Below, in pieces: positions 36,416 through 48,484 of a stretch of 64,000 nt of DNA. The DNA is from Balanoglossus misakiensis. Lineage: Eukaryota > Hemichordata. Position 1 is the stretch's first letter; every line of letters begins with the position of its first letter. Both the position numbers and the translations under genes were made by a program. The notes beneath the pieces were generated by a model, which saw only the letters and a list, made by a program, of their open reading frames with translations, had not been told where the DNA came from and did no database searches. The stretch is taken from assembly GCA_040954595.2 (NCBI GenBank), contig CM082582.2, positions 6,262,001 to 6,326,000 on the forward strand, given 5' to 3'.

Positions 36416-39400
36416 AAACACTCCCACATACGACGAGTAGACCCAGTAATGCGTACACTGTTTATCACGTCTCGAGTGGACATATGACAAATCTCGACAG
36501 CTAGCCGAGCTGTAGTAGCTGGACTCAAGCGTCAAACAACGGCTGGGGTCACTCTCTCGCCAACGAATAACAGCGATGATGACTGTGTAGAAATTGGTCA
36601 CCGCGTCCAGGTATTCCACACACAATGCGCAGAAACAATTGGACAACACCCTTGGTAATTCATCTGCATTAAACGCGCGCTATAGTTCCTACCCTGGTGA
36701 CATCAAAAACCCTCCTTTACAATGATGATTGTGTTCTGCCTTCCCCGTAAAACGCGTCATTGTAGTCTAGTCCAAGTAGCTGGGGGTATGCGGGGTCACC
36801 GAGGTGGCTGTGTAATTTTATGACCAGGTATGTTGTGGCCAAAGATCAAACATGGAAGGGTTAATTTATTTATTTATCTGTTTATTAATTTATTTTGTGT
36901 GTGTTTTTATTTATGTTGAATCATCCTAGTTGAAGCCCCAAGTCTCAGATTTTTGAGAGAAATTTTATTCCAATAAAATTTATCATGACAACATGGCGAA
37001 TTTTCTCTTCTTTTAGTCCCATCCGACATTTCAGTTCTCGTTGTGATGGTCCCTTTTTATTTTTAATCTCCGCGCCTGATTGATTTGATTATTTCTTGGT
37101 CCCGGAGTCATCTGTACTATTTGACCAGTCCACATATTCAATTCTATTGAATCCCTCTGAGTGAGATCAAACGGCCAGCACCCTGTCCCTTTTTCACCTG
37201 ACTAAAGCGCATTACAAAAGCACGCGGGGTCATATATGAAGACCTTGCAGTTTTTTATCCCGGTCTCTCCGCTTTCAAAATTTCTTTTCAGGCGCGACCT
37301 TTATTATGAACAGCAGTTGGGCATGGTCGAACTTTCATAGAAATCGCATAGAGTATGACACTGGGTTTACATGCGCGCCGATAATGAGGTTGCTTTCTCG
37401 CCGAAGGGTTTGCAAAGGCCACCATAAAGGAGCGCTATAAGAATAGTCGAATTATTCATTAACTATATGGGGTCAGCCAATCGTGTGTTTGTTTAGACTT
37501 CAATAAAGGGTGAGTGGTTCGGCTGGCTGGCGCTGTAGTCCCGTTCAGAGCAATTTTTGGCCAATTGCTTCGAATTCAGTGTTACTGTGGCGTATTTTCA
37601 CATGTCTTATGTCAACTGCAATAATTCTGTTTAATAAATTTCGGCAATTTTTGTCACCTCAGAGAATTGTGTATAGTTCTCACAAAACAGTCTTTTCCAG
37701 TGAGGGTGTAACATATTCATGCTCTAAAATATCACCTACATCATGAATGAATGAATGAATGAATGAATGAATGAATGAATGAATGAATGAATGAATGAAT
37801 GAATGAATGAATGAATGAATGAATGAATGAATGAATGAATGAATGAATGAATGAATGAACGAACGAACGAACGAACGAACGAACGAACGAACGAACGAAC
37901 GAACGAACGAACGAACGAACGACCTTAAATATCGGAAATATAAATTTCCACGAATGCATGGCGACTGCAAACAAATTTAATTGATCATTGACACATAAAT
38001 GAGTGAACGCCACGTCGTAAATGTACGTATATTTGCATTTACAGTAGAATATTCCCCCATAACTCTGGGCCCAGCTATAGTACTTGTCTAGCTAAGATAT
38101 TGAATTTTTACCTTTCAGTATTATGCCATCATTTAGTAAACAATAAATATCATATATTCAATATCCGTCTATATATCTTAACAAGTACTCAGTGATGTCA
38201 TCTATGGATTTATATGGAGCGTGAACAGCTGTGCTTGGCAGACAAGCATATACCTGATCGATTGGCAACCCATATTTAGGACTCTAAATTGGTATGGGAT
38301 TTATTCGAGTGTCTGCTCACAGTCATAGACTGACGAATAAACTGAACACGTCTAGGATCATCAAACGGCATCACGCGTTAAAGTGCGCGAGTATGGAGGC
38401 GCCCCAGCAACCGTGTGAATTCATTGACATATGCTTGAAATCTCTAGGGGAACCGGCAATGAACCTTGTAGGAAACTGATATGCAACAGAGTGGGCCGAT
38501 TGCCAATGCCTATCACACGGGAACGAACTGCATAGGCGTATAAACCTCGTCGAAACACAATGTTCCGGCGGCAGATATGTTGTTGTTGCTGTCGCTATTG
38601 TGATTGCTGTTATTGTTGTCCGTATCAACATTTTCCACAATATTAATAAAACTAGGGCAAATTAATATTGTATGTGTTGGTGAAGTAAAAAAAAAGTAAT
38701 GAGTTTCATTCCCCTATCGTCAATTAAGCCTATATAATAGCTGTAAAGAAAATTTGAAATAAATCGTCCGAATCATGAAGTTATCGTTAAAGTAAACATG
38801 AAGTATACGTAAAGCCGAATATTAAGAAGGGATCGGAAATACCACATTGCAAGAAAATATGTTCTTCAGTTTTTCGTCCCCTTTGTCATTATTTCAATGC
38901 AATCAAGTAGGAGTCTACATGAGCACGGTCGGTTGAGGGCGCTCACTTCTAAGCATTTGTGGGCATTGTTCCATATACATGTACATGTAAACATGCACGA
39001 AGTAGGAGATATGAATATTGCCCTTTGCCTCCCTTCAAGAAAAATTATCTTCATCCGATTCATCACGCATCTATGCTTCCGGTATGAAATATACATCGCA
39101 CGTAACTTTTTGCTGGTTGCTATGGGCTGTTTTGGGACAAATACACTTGGTCCTTGGAGACTGATCCTACCTGATCATGTGATTACAAAGACGAGATAAC
39201 GGATCATGTGTCGACTCACCTGATCAAACGCATATCAGCAATGATACTTACGTATGACATTACATCGCGGTTGACTGATTGGGGTGCAAAGGGCACGATA
39301 AACACGACACACCTGTAGTTATAATTTAACTGATCTGGTTTAAGTGACCCTGTACAACTTGCAACTTTATTGGCGGATTGGACCGAACTAGAATGGTAGA

Positions 39401-39812
39401 AATACTCAATTTGTTTCTGTCAGCATGGCCACGCGCCATCGCCACCTCTTACTGCCAATACTGGGCAAATATTCTCTTTCGTTTGAACGTTATTCAACCT
39501 CCAGTTCACCTCCCTTTACTCAAACACGAGTTCAGGTGAATCGGGGTCAAAGGTCCACCCGGCCGGTCAAGTGACAGGAGAATTTTATCATGTGATGAGC
39601 GCATGATCACTACGTCACGACTAAGATTGGCCAATGCCCGACACGAGAAATGCATCAGCCCATCTGATTAGCATGCTGTTTCTTTCCAATATATATTCCT
39701 GTAGTGTGCGATGTTCGGGTTTTTTTATCGCGACAGATTTTAAGCAATTTTATTGCGTAGCATTTCGTTTTAGCCCGTATATCCGGAGAGTAGATGTGGT
39801 CTCTTGATCGCT
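36416..39812. other. Intergenic stretch between small heat shock and zinc finger genes
   Basis: No gene is supported. It holds the compound GAAT/GAAC array (37743-37920) and a GAGGGCGCT core at 38935-38943. The last few hundred bases should contain the promoter of the zinc finger gene. Confidence 0.5.
37743..37920. repeat. Compound microsatellite, (GAAT)28 then (GAAC)16
   Basis: About 28 perfect GAAT units pass directly into 16 perfect GAAC units, with no mixing between the two blocks. The long open frames through it on the minus strand (repeating Ser-Phe-Ile-His and Ser-Phe-Val-Arg) are a product of a tetranucleotide repeat without stops and are not genes. Confidence 0.97.
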
Positions 39813-42800
39813 ATGGATGCTGCACAGACCCTGAAAAGTAAGTTTTCACTTTTGCAGGAACGAAGACCTTGTCAAAACGCGCGGTCGCGATCAAATTACC
39901 GTGTGTGTGTGGGATCCTGAGTGTACGTATACGTATACGTTAGGCAGAGTTTAGGAGATGACTGCAGGGCTATTCACTTCTTTTTACTGATCATGCAGAC
40001 GGACACAATTTTCTGTATCCGTGAATTCCGCATTCCCTGGGACATTTTCATTCGGTTGCTTGTCACGATTGTGACGAATGTATTCTTTCAAGCTTATCTT
40101 TTTTCAACTATTAAATGCACACTGACAGACGAAAATTTGGACGCTCCTGTAATTTGGCAGAAACCAAAGCGAGATAGAGGGGTGACAGAGTTATATAATA
40201 ACCTTTGCATGTGCTGTGTCACTTGATAACTTACTTTGTTACTCATTAACACGTACCTTTGACCACAATACCATACTACTGATACTCTACTGTCTATGGG
40301 TACACGAAGCAGCTTAGTACAATCTTTTTTTTTACGCCCATGGTACAATCTAATCTGTCTTTATTTCACATTTCTTTTTTCTTTTCTTTTTTTACAGAAC
40401 CAGCAGATCTTTTGTTGTGTAAAACCTGCCTAAGATCCTGTCAGACAGTGAAAGAATTTCTGTACCATAAATGTAAGTGACTGTTCTAAAGAATATCAAC
40501 ATCACGAAATATCTCTTGGCAGTTTTTTGCATCATATGTGCCACCATCAAACTAATGTTAGTCCAATTAGGAATGATCTATAAATGTATTTTTTTTTAAT
40601 TTCATTAGGTACATGTGCTAGGTATCCTCAGAACTGTGACTTGTGTGACAAGTCTATCAATTCCAAGATCGAGCTGGAAGTCCACTTTCAGTGTTGGCAC
40701 AACATACCGTCAGCATCCAAGAAAGGTGGTCTGCATAGATTCAGCACCAGCTGCAGCATTCCCAAAGCACAGTCTCTGCACGTTCCTGCCGCTAAAGTTT
40801 CCAAGCCCGTCGTCAGCGCCAGGAAAGACTCCCCAAGCACGGTGCAAGCGACGACGAAGAGTCCTGTTAATTCAGCCGGCAGGAATGTGAACGTACCGCC
40901 TGAGCTCTCGCCCGAACCGCCAACAAACTCCAGCAAAAACGGTAAGACCGTCGAGAACAAGCCGCAAGCCGACGCCAGTCTCGACATCGTAGGAGCCTTG
41001 CACGGCGTAGCAGCGGCTCTGCAGCCGATAACGGACGCGACGTACAAGAACACGGAGACCAACCCGGAAACCACTCGGATCATCGGGGTCTTGAAGAACG
41101 TGGCGTCTGCCCTGAACCCGCTCCTGAAAGACAATCCGACCGTCAAGACGAAGAATACTGGGGAAGATAAAACCATCAAGGAAGCCGTGGAGCAGCTGTG
41201 TCATCTGTACAAGATTTTAGAGAATAGTTTGAAAGAGTTGATCGAGAACAGGAGAAAGGCCAACAAAGAGGAACCATCCTACGTGTGCACTCTAATGACT
41301 GTCGTTGTTAATGGGACCATTGAGATAACCGTCAAGCCAAAACCGACGGACGTCATTAATAAGATCGCACTGCCTGCACAGCAAAAGACTCAGTCTCAGA
41401 GATGCATTGAACCGTCTCAGCCAAACGCAGCACAGCCTCGGCAGGTGTCTGCCCATGGTGAGAAGGTTAACGTTCCCATCGAGTCGAAAGCTGCCAAGCC
41501 GGCCGTTGCGAGGCAGATGGTTGCAGCCGGGGGTCCCTTTCAGTTGCCGCCCGGAATGATGATGGTGAAATGCAAGGACCCCGCGGCGCTGCAGCAGGGA
41601 ATACCGTTGGTGAGGCTGCCGGGGTTTGCGCACCACCTTCCCAGAGTGCTCGCCAGCGTGCCAGCCAAGAGCAACAGCGGCGTGGCCGTGGCGACCGGTC
41701 AGTTGTCCGGCGGCGGAGCGAAGCCGGTGATTCTGGCCACCAGTTCATTGCCCAGCCAGGTGTCGACACCACGGCTCTTGTTTGTACCAAGTACCGTTTC
41801 AAGCTCACAGACTGTGTTTACCGCCGTTTCATGTAAACCTGCGAGTCGGGCGACAGGGCAGACGAACATTCAACAACCCAGTATCCAGGCGCCGGCACCA
41901 CAAAAAACATGCATGAACTCCAGTGCAGCTGACGGCGGCGGCCAACCAGTGAAAGTTGACAATCCGGTCAATGGGTCAAACTCCGGCAGGGTGTCAGCCC
42001 AGCAACCAAAGGTCAATTCCGAAACGTGTAACAGTGATAGCGGGAAGGAAGCAAAGGAAAAACTCCCACCGAAACTGGACACAACTGCAGGAAGTACTCA
42101 ACTCGATGATAAAAATATCAAGTTGGAAGCTCAGAGTGCTGTTGCGGACTTGTCGACAAAGAAGAGAAAATCAGATGACGAGGCCAGTGGAACCTCACCA
42201 ACCAAGCAGCTGAAATCCGACACACAGTGCAAAGAGAAACTACTTAGTGGTGCACAGCAGTCTGTGGTCGCCAAATCGACTGAATTAGAGGTCAGGGAAG
42301 AACTGGTCCTGACTTCTACACAACAGATCAGTTCATCACTTCAGGAAAACTTTCTGAGCAGCAGCGACGAAAAAACGACAACCAAAAGTGTCATCGTTGG
42401 CCAAAACTTGAGCGTCAGCGTAGATGAAGTCACCAATGGGAAAACATCATGCCAAGGTACGTCATAGTGATAACTTACATATGAATGTCTCAAGTTGGAC
42501 ACTGACACCCTACTCAAATCAACTTTCCATTTCGGACATAAAAAGTCTCTGTTTTTTTTGTCAATGATGTGTATGTTATTGCCACTTTCAGTGTTACTAA
42601 AACTGCTTCCTGCAACTATACACAGTACAACTTCTGTTTCTGATCATAGATCTCTATTGCTAAATTGATGTAACCCTTTTCTCGTTGAAGGTCACCATCC
42701 ATCCCTGCCATCCAAACTGAAGGTGGAGAGTGTTTGTGAAGAGACACTGGTGGACGGTCCAGTGATAGTGATCAGTGAGGCCCAGGCCAGGTGCAAGGGC

Positions 42801-43483
42801 TGTGAGACCTCGTTCCCAGGCCTCTATCAACAGTATCCCAACACTAAAAACGCGCACAGGGTAAGACGGAAAACAGCGCCCTCAATCATACCATTTGGTG
42901 TGTGCTGCTTTTGTTTTTAGCTGACCACCGCATATGATTGATAGAGACACCCTTTTCAGTTGACTCATACAAGTGTTCGTTTATTCCTCTGTCTATAGAC
43001 CTCCCTGACTGATATGACAGCGCCGTACAAATGTCCCGACTGTGAATACGAGAGTGGAGACGAGATGGCAATGGTTCACCATCATGCTGAGGATCACAGT
43101 GGTTTCCAGTGCCCCCAGTGTCAAACCGTGTGTGAAGATACCTCAAGTCTGCAACATCATGTGTCTTTTAGTCATCCCACCAGGCAAGTTTATGTGCACA
43201 TCGTGTTCTTGTCAGACTGCAGATCACACCTGTGTTCTTAACAGTGGCCATAAATCCTTGCTATAGCAAACGACTTCTTAAAGGCATTTTTCCCCATTAT
43301 TTAAACTCAGTAAGTAAATGAAGCCTCAGAATGCAACATCCACCATTATTTTTGTCCATTTTTGTATTTAATTAATGTGCAGTTATAGCAGTATAGCTTT
43401 TAGAAACTAGAGCGCATCACATGGTATGGGAGAATAAACTAAACTGCTCTTCTCTCTTTTGTTTCAGAGTCATTGAAGTGTAG
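39813..43483 (+). CDS. C2H2 zinc finger protein with fingers at both ends, unrecognised
   Basis: A probable nuclear DNA- or protein-binding factor. Six exons: 39813-39837, 40398-40472, 40609-42456, 42691-42860, 42999-43183, 43468-43483, all in phase, giving 772 residues. Near the N terminus there is a C-x2-C-x12-H-x-C cluster (residues 16-34) and a perfect C-x2-C-x12-H-x4-H finger (C43, C46, H59, H64). Two more perfect fingers lie near the C terminus (about 718-739 and 744-765), with another CxxC (CKGC) before them. The large middle exon encodes a low-complexity Ser/Thr/Pro/Lys region with one compact, helical-looking segment at about 145-240 (DIVGALHGVAAALQPI and a matching IIGVLKNVASALNPLL) and a basic, NLS-like KKRKSDDE. 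The last intron has a GCAAGT donor; if it is retained the protein instead ends at 43241. AATAAA lies at 44105. I do not recognise the family. Confidence 0.85.
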
Positions 43484-44706
43484 CAGTGTAATATATGTAA
43501 ATATATTTGTACATACCAAATTTGAAGGAATCACAAATTCAAATTGGCTGGGTGTTGAAGAATACATTATGAAGGTCACAGAGGTAGGTTGCTTCTTAAA
43601 GCCCCTGTAGCTGCCAGATTTTGCATTTTTACCAACGATAACATGCTTCAATCTTCTCCCCAATCCTTTACAATCAAAGTTATAATTATCAATTTTATTT
43701 AAGCTGTGGTTTATATAGCTTATTGACTTTGATTAACAGAGTCATCTATATCATGATTACACTTCAATGACATTGTGTTCTTTCTTATTAAATTTTAGAT
43801 GCTGTTCTTATGGTGCCGACGACGTAGTTCATAACTGAAGGAGCCAAGCTGTGTCGAAATTCAGTCTCTGTGTCTCTTTATATATAAACTTGTCAGTGTA
43901 TAATATTGAGTCAGAAACTGGCAGTGAAATGTTCATGTGAAAAATTGTACTTTAAAGCAGACCTGCGACATTTTTACCACATACAAAAACAGTGTCCTGC
44001 TACCTTCATAATGTGTTATACACATTTGCATGTGTAATGTTCATTACATTCCAACTTGAACTTTCTATTTTATTTTGTTTTTTTTTTTCCTTGTCTGTAA
44101 ATATAATAAAATGTTATTTTGTTTATTCACTTGAAATGTGTATTTGCTTCGACTCTGTCACTCGGGATCATCATAAGTCAATAACTTAAAGTTTTCTTGA
44201 TACGAAGTTAAGAAGAAATAATTCTATCGTCACTTCTGACAATATTCTTCTACTTTATTCATTCTCCGTCGCAAAACACGGAAACAAAGTTGATGCATGC
44301 ACCAGTTCGTAAACATTTTCTTCCCAAAAAGCGCCCTCACCGGTACATCGAGAATTCAACGCATTTGACCCATGACCCGGCATTTTGACCTCAGATAGTG
44401 CTGCAGCGTCGAGTATGTCAACATGTCACATGTGATGTAGCGGTACAGCTGATCATAGAAAACATATTCATTGCGATTTGGAGAATTTACGGTTTAATTA
44501 TCATCGACAAGACCTACTGTAGGAACCTGCATAATTGCGACAAAACTCGATGCGTATTCAAGTCGCGTTTCAGGCGCAGTGCTAGCAGTGCAATATCAGA
44601 CTGCAGCCATTGGGCATTAAACTTTGAAGAAAAATTGCCCAGTTGTACTTGTAACACTAGTATGTCACTTGAAATCGTTCCGTGGCTATATTCGATTTGA
44701 TACGAT
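43484..44706. other. 3' flank of the zinc finger gene and promoter side of the membrane protein gene
   Basis: The likely 3' untranslated region runs to the AATAAA at 44105-44110. A GAGGGCGCT core lies at 44330-44338. The remaining 360 bp up to 44706 must hold the promoter of the membrane protein gene; I see no TATA box. Confidence 0.5.
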
Positions 44707-46781
44707 ATGATGGACCTAAGTAGCAAAGGCACGACTGCGATGAGGGTAAGTGCAGCAGCAAATGCTGCTTCAATCCCGGAAGTCTCATCCCCCCCCGGGG
44801 GGGGGGGGGCAATTATCATTTCACCTAAGATTACGATACACACGTAGTAAGTAGCACATTGGCCTAGGCCTTGACCCCAGCCATTAGGTTGTTGGTCGTG
44901 ACTCCATGCTTTAATCAACTCTGGTTCATTTTAATTTTCAGGAACTGTTGGTGTTTGTTATGCTAATCGCCAGTTGTCATGGTTATAGTTGTTCTCGACA
45001 CCAGTCACGGATAGCGCGGACCATTCTAGATGAGGTAAAGTATAAGTTGCATGTAAATTTAGTCTAACCATCAATTGGCATACGATGCCTTGGTCTTAAA
45101 GTTAATACAATGTACTGCTATTTATATGCCAGTGTTATTTACATCAAGAACTGGAATCATCAAGTTTTGCTTGTTCTTCCCCCCCCCCCCCCCCCAGCAT
45201 TTCTATAGGTTCTACCGTGGGCGTGGCATCGATTTGCCAGCTGTCTGTCCCTTCATGCCACCCAGAGATATGTACCTGGGAAACGAACAACACAAGTCGA
45301 AAGAGAGCATCAGCAAATGGAGCTGTCACTACTGTGGCAAGGCTTTTATGACAGAGCACACTTTGGATGCACATTTTGATAACAGACATTCAGATCAGGT
45401 TCTGAAGGTAGGTGTCACAATTTCTCAGTCTATTTCCGTACACAATTATTTACCATGTCTACTGAGATTTTCTAGTCAGACACAAAAAGATACGTTCCAA
45501 GTTTCTTTTCCCTTCTTTTCAACCGTCAGGGTCCAAACGCTGTGTGTTTGGCCGACTACTGTGATTTCCTAAGATGCGATATAGTATCAGGAAGTAGAAA
45601 ACCCGGTTATTGGGACGAAGCACTCTGCAAGGAAGAGGAGGTAGCTGTTTTGAAAGAAAAATGCGAGGTGAGATCAGTGTTTGGGATTTGTATTTACATA
45701 TTTGCCAACTCAAAACTCATTCTATCACTGATGTACGGTATCTAAATTACTATGTACAGGTGGGTCTCATCAGTGATTTTCATCTTTTTTTTTCTTGCAG
45801 ACAATGGTGAAAGTTTGTGCACCAACAAGTCTAATTGGGACAGAGAGATACGACTTTCAAAGTAGGCCTTGTCATATTGTCTTGAAATGTCTTGACCTTA
45901 TTTCATTGATGAAAATAGTTACACTATCTGTTGAGAACAAATGTGTGTGTTGCCTCAGTATTACAATCCAAGCGAGCTTCATGCAAACAGTACCCAATAT
46001 GCTAATATGGTTTACGGACAACATGGCTCATACTTCTGTTAGTAAAGAAATTTGTGAATTTATAGATTAGCTCTGAATGTGTTCAGATATAGGAAATCTC
46101 TATGTTTGGTTTTCAGGAGTTGTCAGAGAGGCTCTATGTTCATCACTCACCTGTGATAAATTTTGGCAAGTACCATTGAAAGAGGTAAGTGAATAATAAT
46201 ACCAACCAAGTCAGTTGGTGTGGACTCATGGCCAATTTGGCAACGTATAACCCAATTTTAAGAGCCAACAAAATGTGAAACTGTTGCAAAGTTGAGCTTA
46301 ATTTGCAATTCTCAGTTAGTCATCACATCGACTAATCAAATTTTTAAAAATCTTTTTCTAGGGTTCTGCGTTTGGAATGACAGCTTATATCATAGCTGTG
46401 GTGCTTTTATTTACTGGTTTGATAGTCTACTACTTCGTTGTTTACAGTCATTTCTAGTAAGTATGCCACACAAATGTTTTTAAAAGGAAGAATGGCTGTA
46501 ACTTTCAAAAATTCGAATTCTTATAATTTCTGCCAAGATCCTTTCAACTATCATTGTCCACAGTACACACATATTAACCGGCGCAGTTGCTATTGCATTG
46601 TTAGTCATCAAAGTTTGTCAACCATCACTGTATGATGTCTCTTCTCGTTTTCAGCACGGAGCATTCTTTGTTGGATGATAGTGATGGATTACTGAAGCTA
46701 AACAGGCAGTCCCAACCGTACATACGTGGACCGGACTCGAACGAAATCAGACAAAGGTCTTCGTATGTCTTGGATAGGTAG
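44707..46781 (+). CDS. Type I membrane protein with a lumenal C2H2-like finger, unrecognised
   Basis: Eight exons: 44707-44745, 44942-45034, 45198-45407, 45530-45667, 45801-45861, 46117-46184, 46362-46456, 46655-46781. All are in phase and give 276 residues. Residues 1-27 form a signal peptide (hydrophobic ELLVFVMLIASCHG, cleavage likely before Tyr28). A perfect C-x2-C-x12-H-x4-H motif (C87, C90, H103, H108, in WSCHYCGKAF) follows. More spaced cysteines come after it (CLADYCDFLRC, EALCKEEE, CSSLTC). One transmembrane helix at about 209-231 is followed by a short tail with Ser and Arg. By topology the finger lies in the ER lumen or outside the cell, unusual for this motif. The region after the finger may be a disulfide domain. 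Polyadenylation is likely at AATAAA 47125. The gene is tandem to the zinc finger gene but encodes a different protein type. I do not recognise the family. Confidence 0.88.
44789..44809. repeat. C8-G13 homopolymer palindrome in intron 1
   Basis: Eight C are followed directly by thirteen G inside intron 1 of the membrane protein gene, about 45 bp after the donor. This could fold back on itself or form a G-quadruplex; its length is prone to sequencing error. Confidence 0.9.
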
Positions 46782-48484
46782 CGTTCAGTAGTTCCAGCAG
46801 ATATTTTATGACACATACCCCTATGAAAATGGGATTTGGATTTTATAATGAGCTATGAATTTATAATATTATATATATGGACATCTCAGTTGCAGACCAT
46901 GTCATTATTGTTTTCTTTGATTTTTGATGCAGATCATGAAAGAGATTCTCAATTTGAAATGAAATGTCATCCTTTATGATTTTTCTCCTGTCTTTAAAAG
47001 TAAAGTTTTTTTTTCTCAACCAACCATTTAGTTTTTCTTGTGTTGCTGTATGTATGCTGCATGGCAAAAGTGATTTTGGTGTGGTGAAAGTGTAAGACAC
47101 TTGGAGATCTGGCAGTAGATATATAATAAATGCAGACTTATTTTGGAAATATTCCGGGATGTTTCAGTACTACTGTGCTGTGTTGATACGCACGATCAAG
47201 GATTACCAAGAGCGCCCTCTCTGGGTGTACTAAATGGCCAATGACTTCTTTCTTTTCTATGACACGGCGAGTGACAATAGTACTAGTCTGGGAGCGTGGA
47301 GCTCGTAATTCAGATATTTGACCTACTTTTAAGTTTGAAAGGTTCAAGGTTTTTTTTCTTCTTTCTCTAAGAAAAACGTCTTATTAAAATAATTTGTATG
47401 CTATCACCAAATCTTCCTAACTTGTTTGGGACATGGAAAAGTTTCATATGCTTGTAAACTTTGTAAAAAACTTTTCCCCCATCATATATTCACTGAAATA
47501 CTGCCTACATCGGGAGACAAAATTTTAAAAGTTACTGAAAAGATATGATGCCTTTCCGATAAAGTGAACCAGATGTTTACTTTTCAGAAATTATAGGCCA
47601 ATCTCTCTCAGCACACGGTGTATGTTAATTTTACTTCCACCAGTAAATGACACACTGCAAATCCATTTCACGATCTGCGTCTTTCACTGTATGATCCGAC
47701 AAAAGACTCTGTACGCCTTTGAGGTAAAGGCTAAATCAAGGGGATAACATTTTGCGCTATACAGACGCACAGCCTGTTCCGGCCTGTACCTAAGGCTTAG
47801 CGGTCGTGTTTTATTTGTCTGACACGTTGCTACGCTGTTTCCGACTATTTCCATTTGAAGGGTGTGCACACCCCATTTGGGGGAGGGGTTGGCGTTTTCT
47901 GCGCGTGACTCCAAGTGTCTGTCCGTGATGTTATATTCCATTCAAATTGGTTTTCATGGCAGAAATACATTCATTATTTTTGTATGAGCTACCTGATTTG
48001 AAGTTGAATTCCGTGATAGAGCATGCCATCTTCGTTTTTTGCTAAGAGCACCGCAAATAATCCAACTCTTGACATAATGGTTTCGTCCTCGCCCGACTGT
48101 TTACCTTTGGTGTCATTGTACGCCATTTTATATGCAACCGACATCAACAGTGGCCGCCCAGTACTGTATGTTCGACGTTCCGTGTTTCCGAACCGGTTTT
48201 TGATGACTTGGAAAGTGTTTCCTTATTGTAATGTCCACGTCTGCACCAGAATTGCCAGGGTACGATAAGCAGATGGCAGTGTTTTAGCTTTGAGTGTTCA
48301 GCGGATCGCGGAGATGTTGGAAGTGGAACTTACTTGTCGTTCACTCGTTGAAGTTTTGACGTTGCTTGACACTGCACTGAAGACGGGACAGAGCCGTGAT
48401 TGATTTCGATGAGGTCAGTACGACGGGAAACCCATTAAAAATTGATATTTTCTGCGACTGTTTGAAGGGCAGCTGAGGATAAAC
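46782..48484. other. Intergenic stretch after the membrane protein gene
   Basis: It holds the 3' untranslated region of the membrane protein gene (AATAAA at 47125-47130), a GAGGGCGCT core at 47211-47219, and the upstream region of the next ORF. No other gene is supported. Confidence 0.5.

Noticed and set aside
36336-36458. Longer N terminus for the small heat shock protein
   Set aside because: The frame is open upstream, but the codon at 36458 is GTG and the region contains the TATA-like box; the first ATG is at 36335.
37680-38013. Long Ser-Phe-Ile-His / Ser-Phe-Val-Arg ORFs
   Set aside because: They are produced by the stop-free GAAT/GAAC microsatellite.
41467-41836. ORFs on both strands within the zinc finger gene exon
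   Set aside because: They are shadows of the long GC-richer coding exon.
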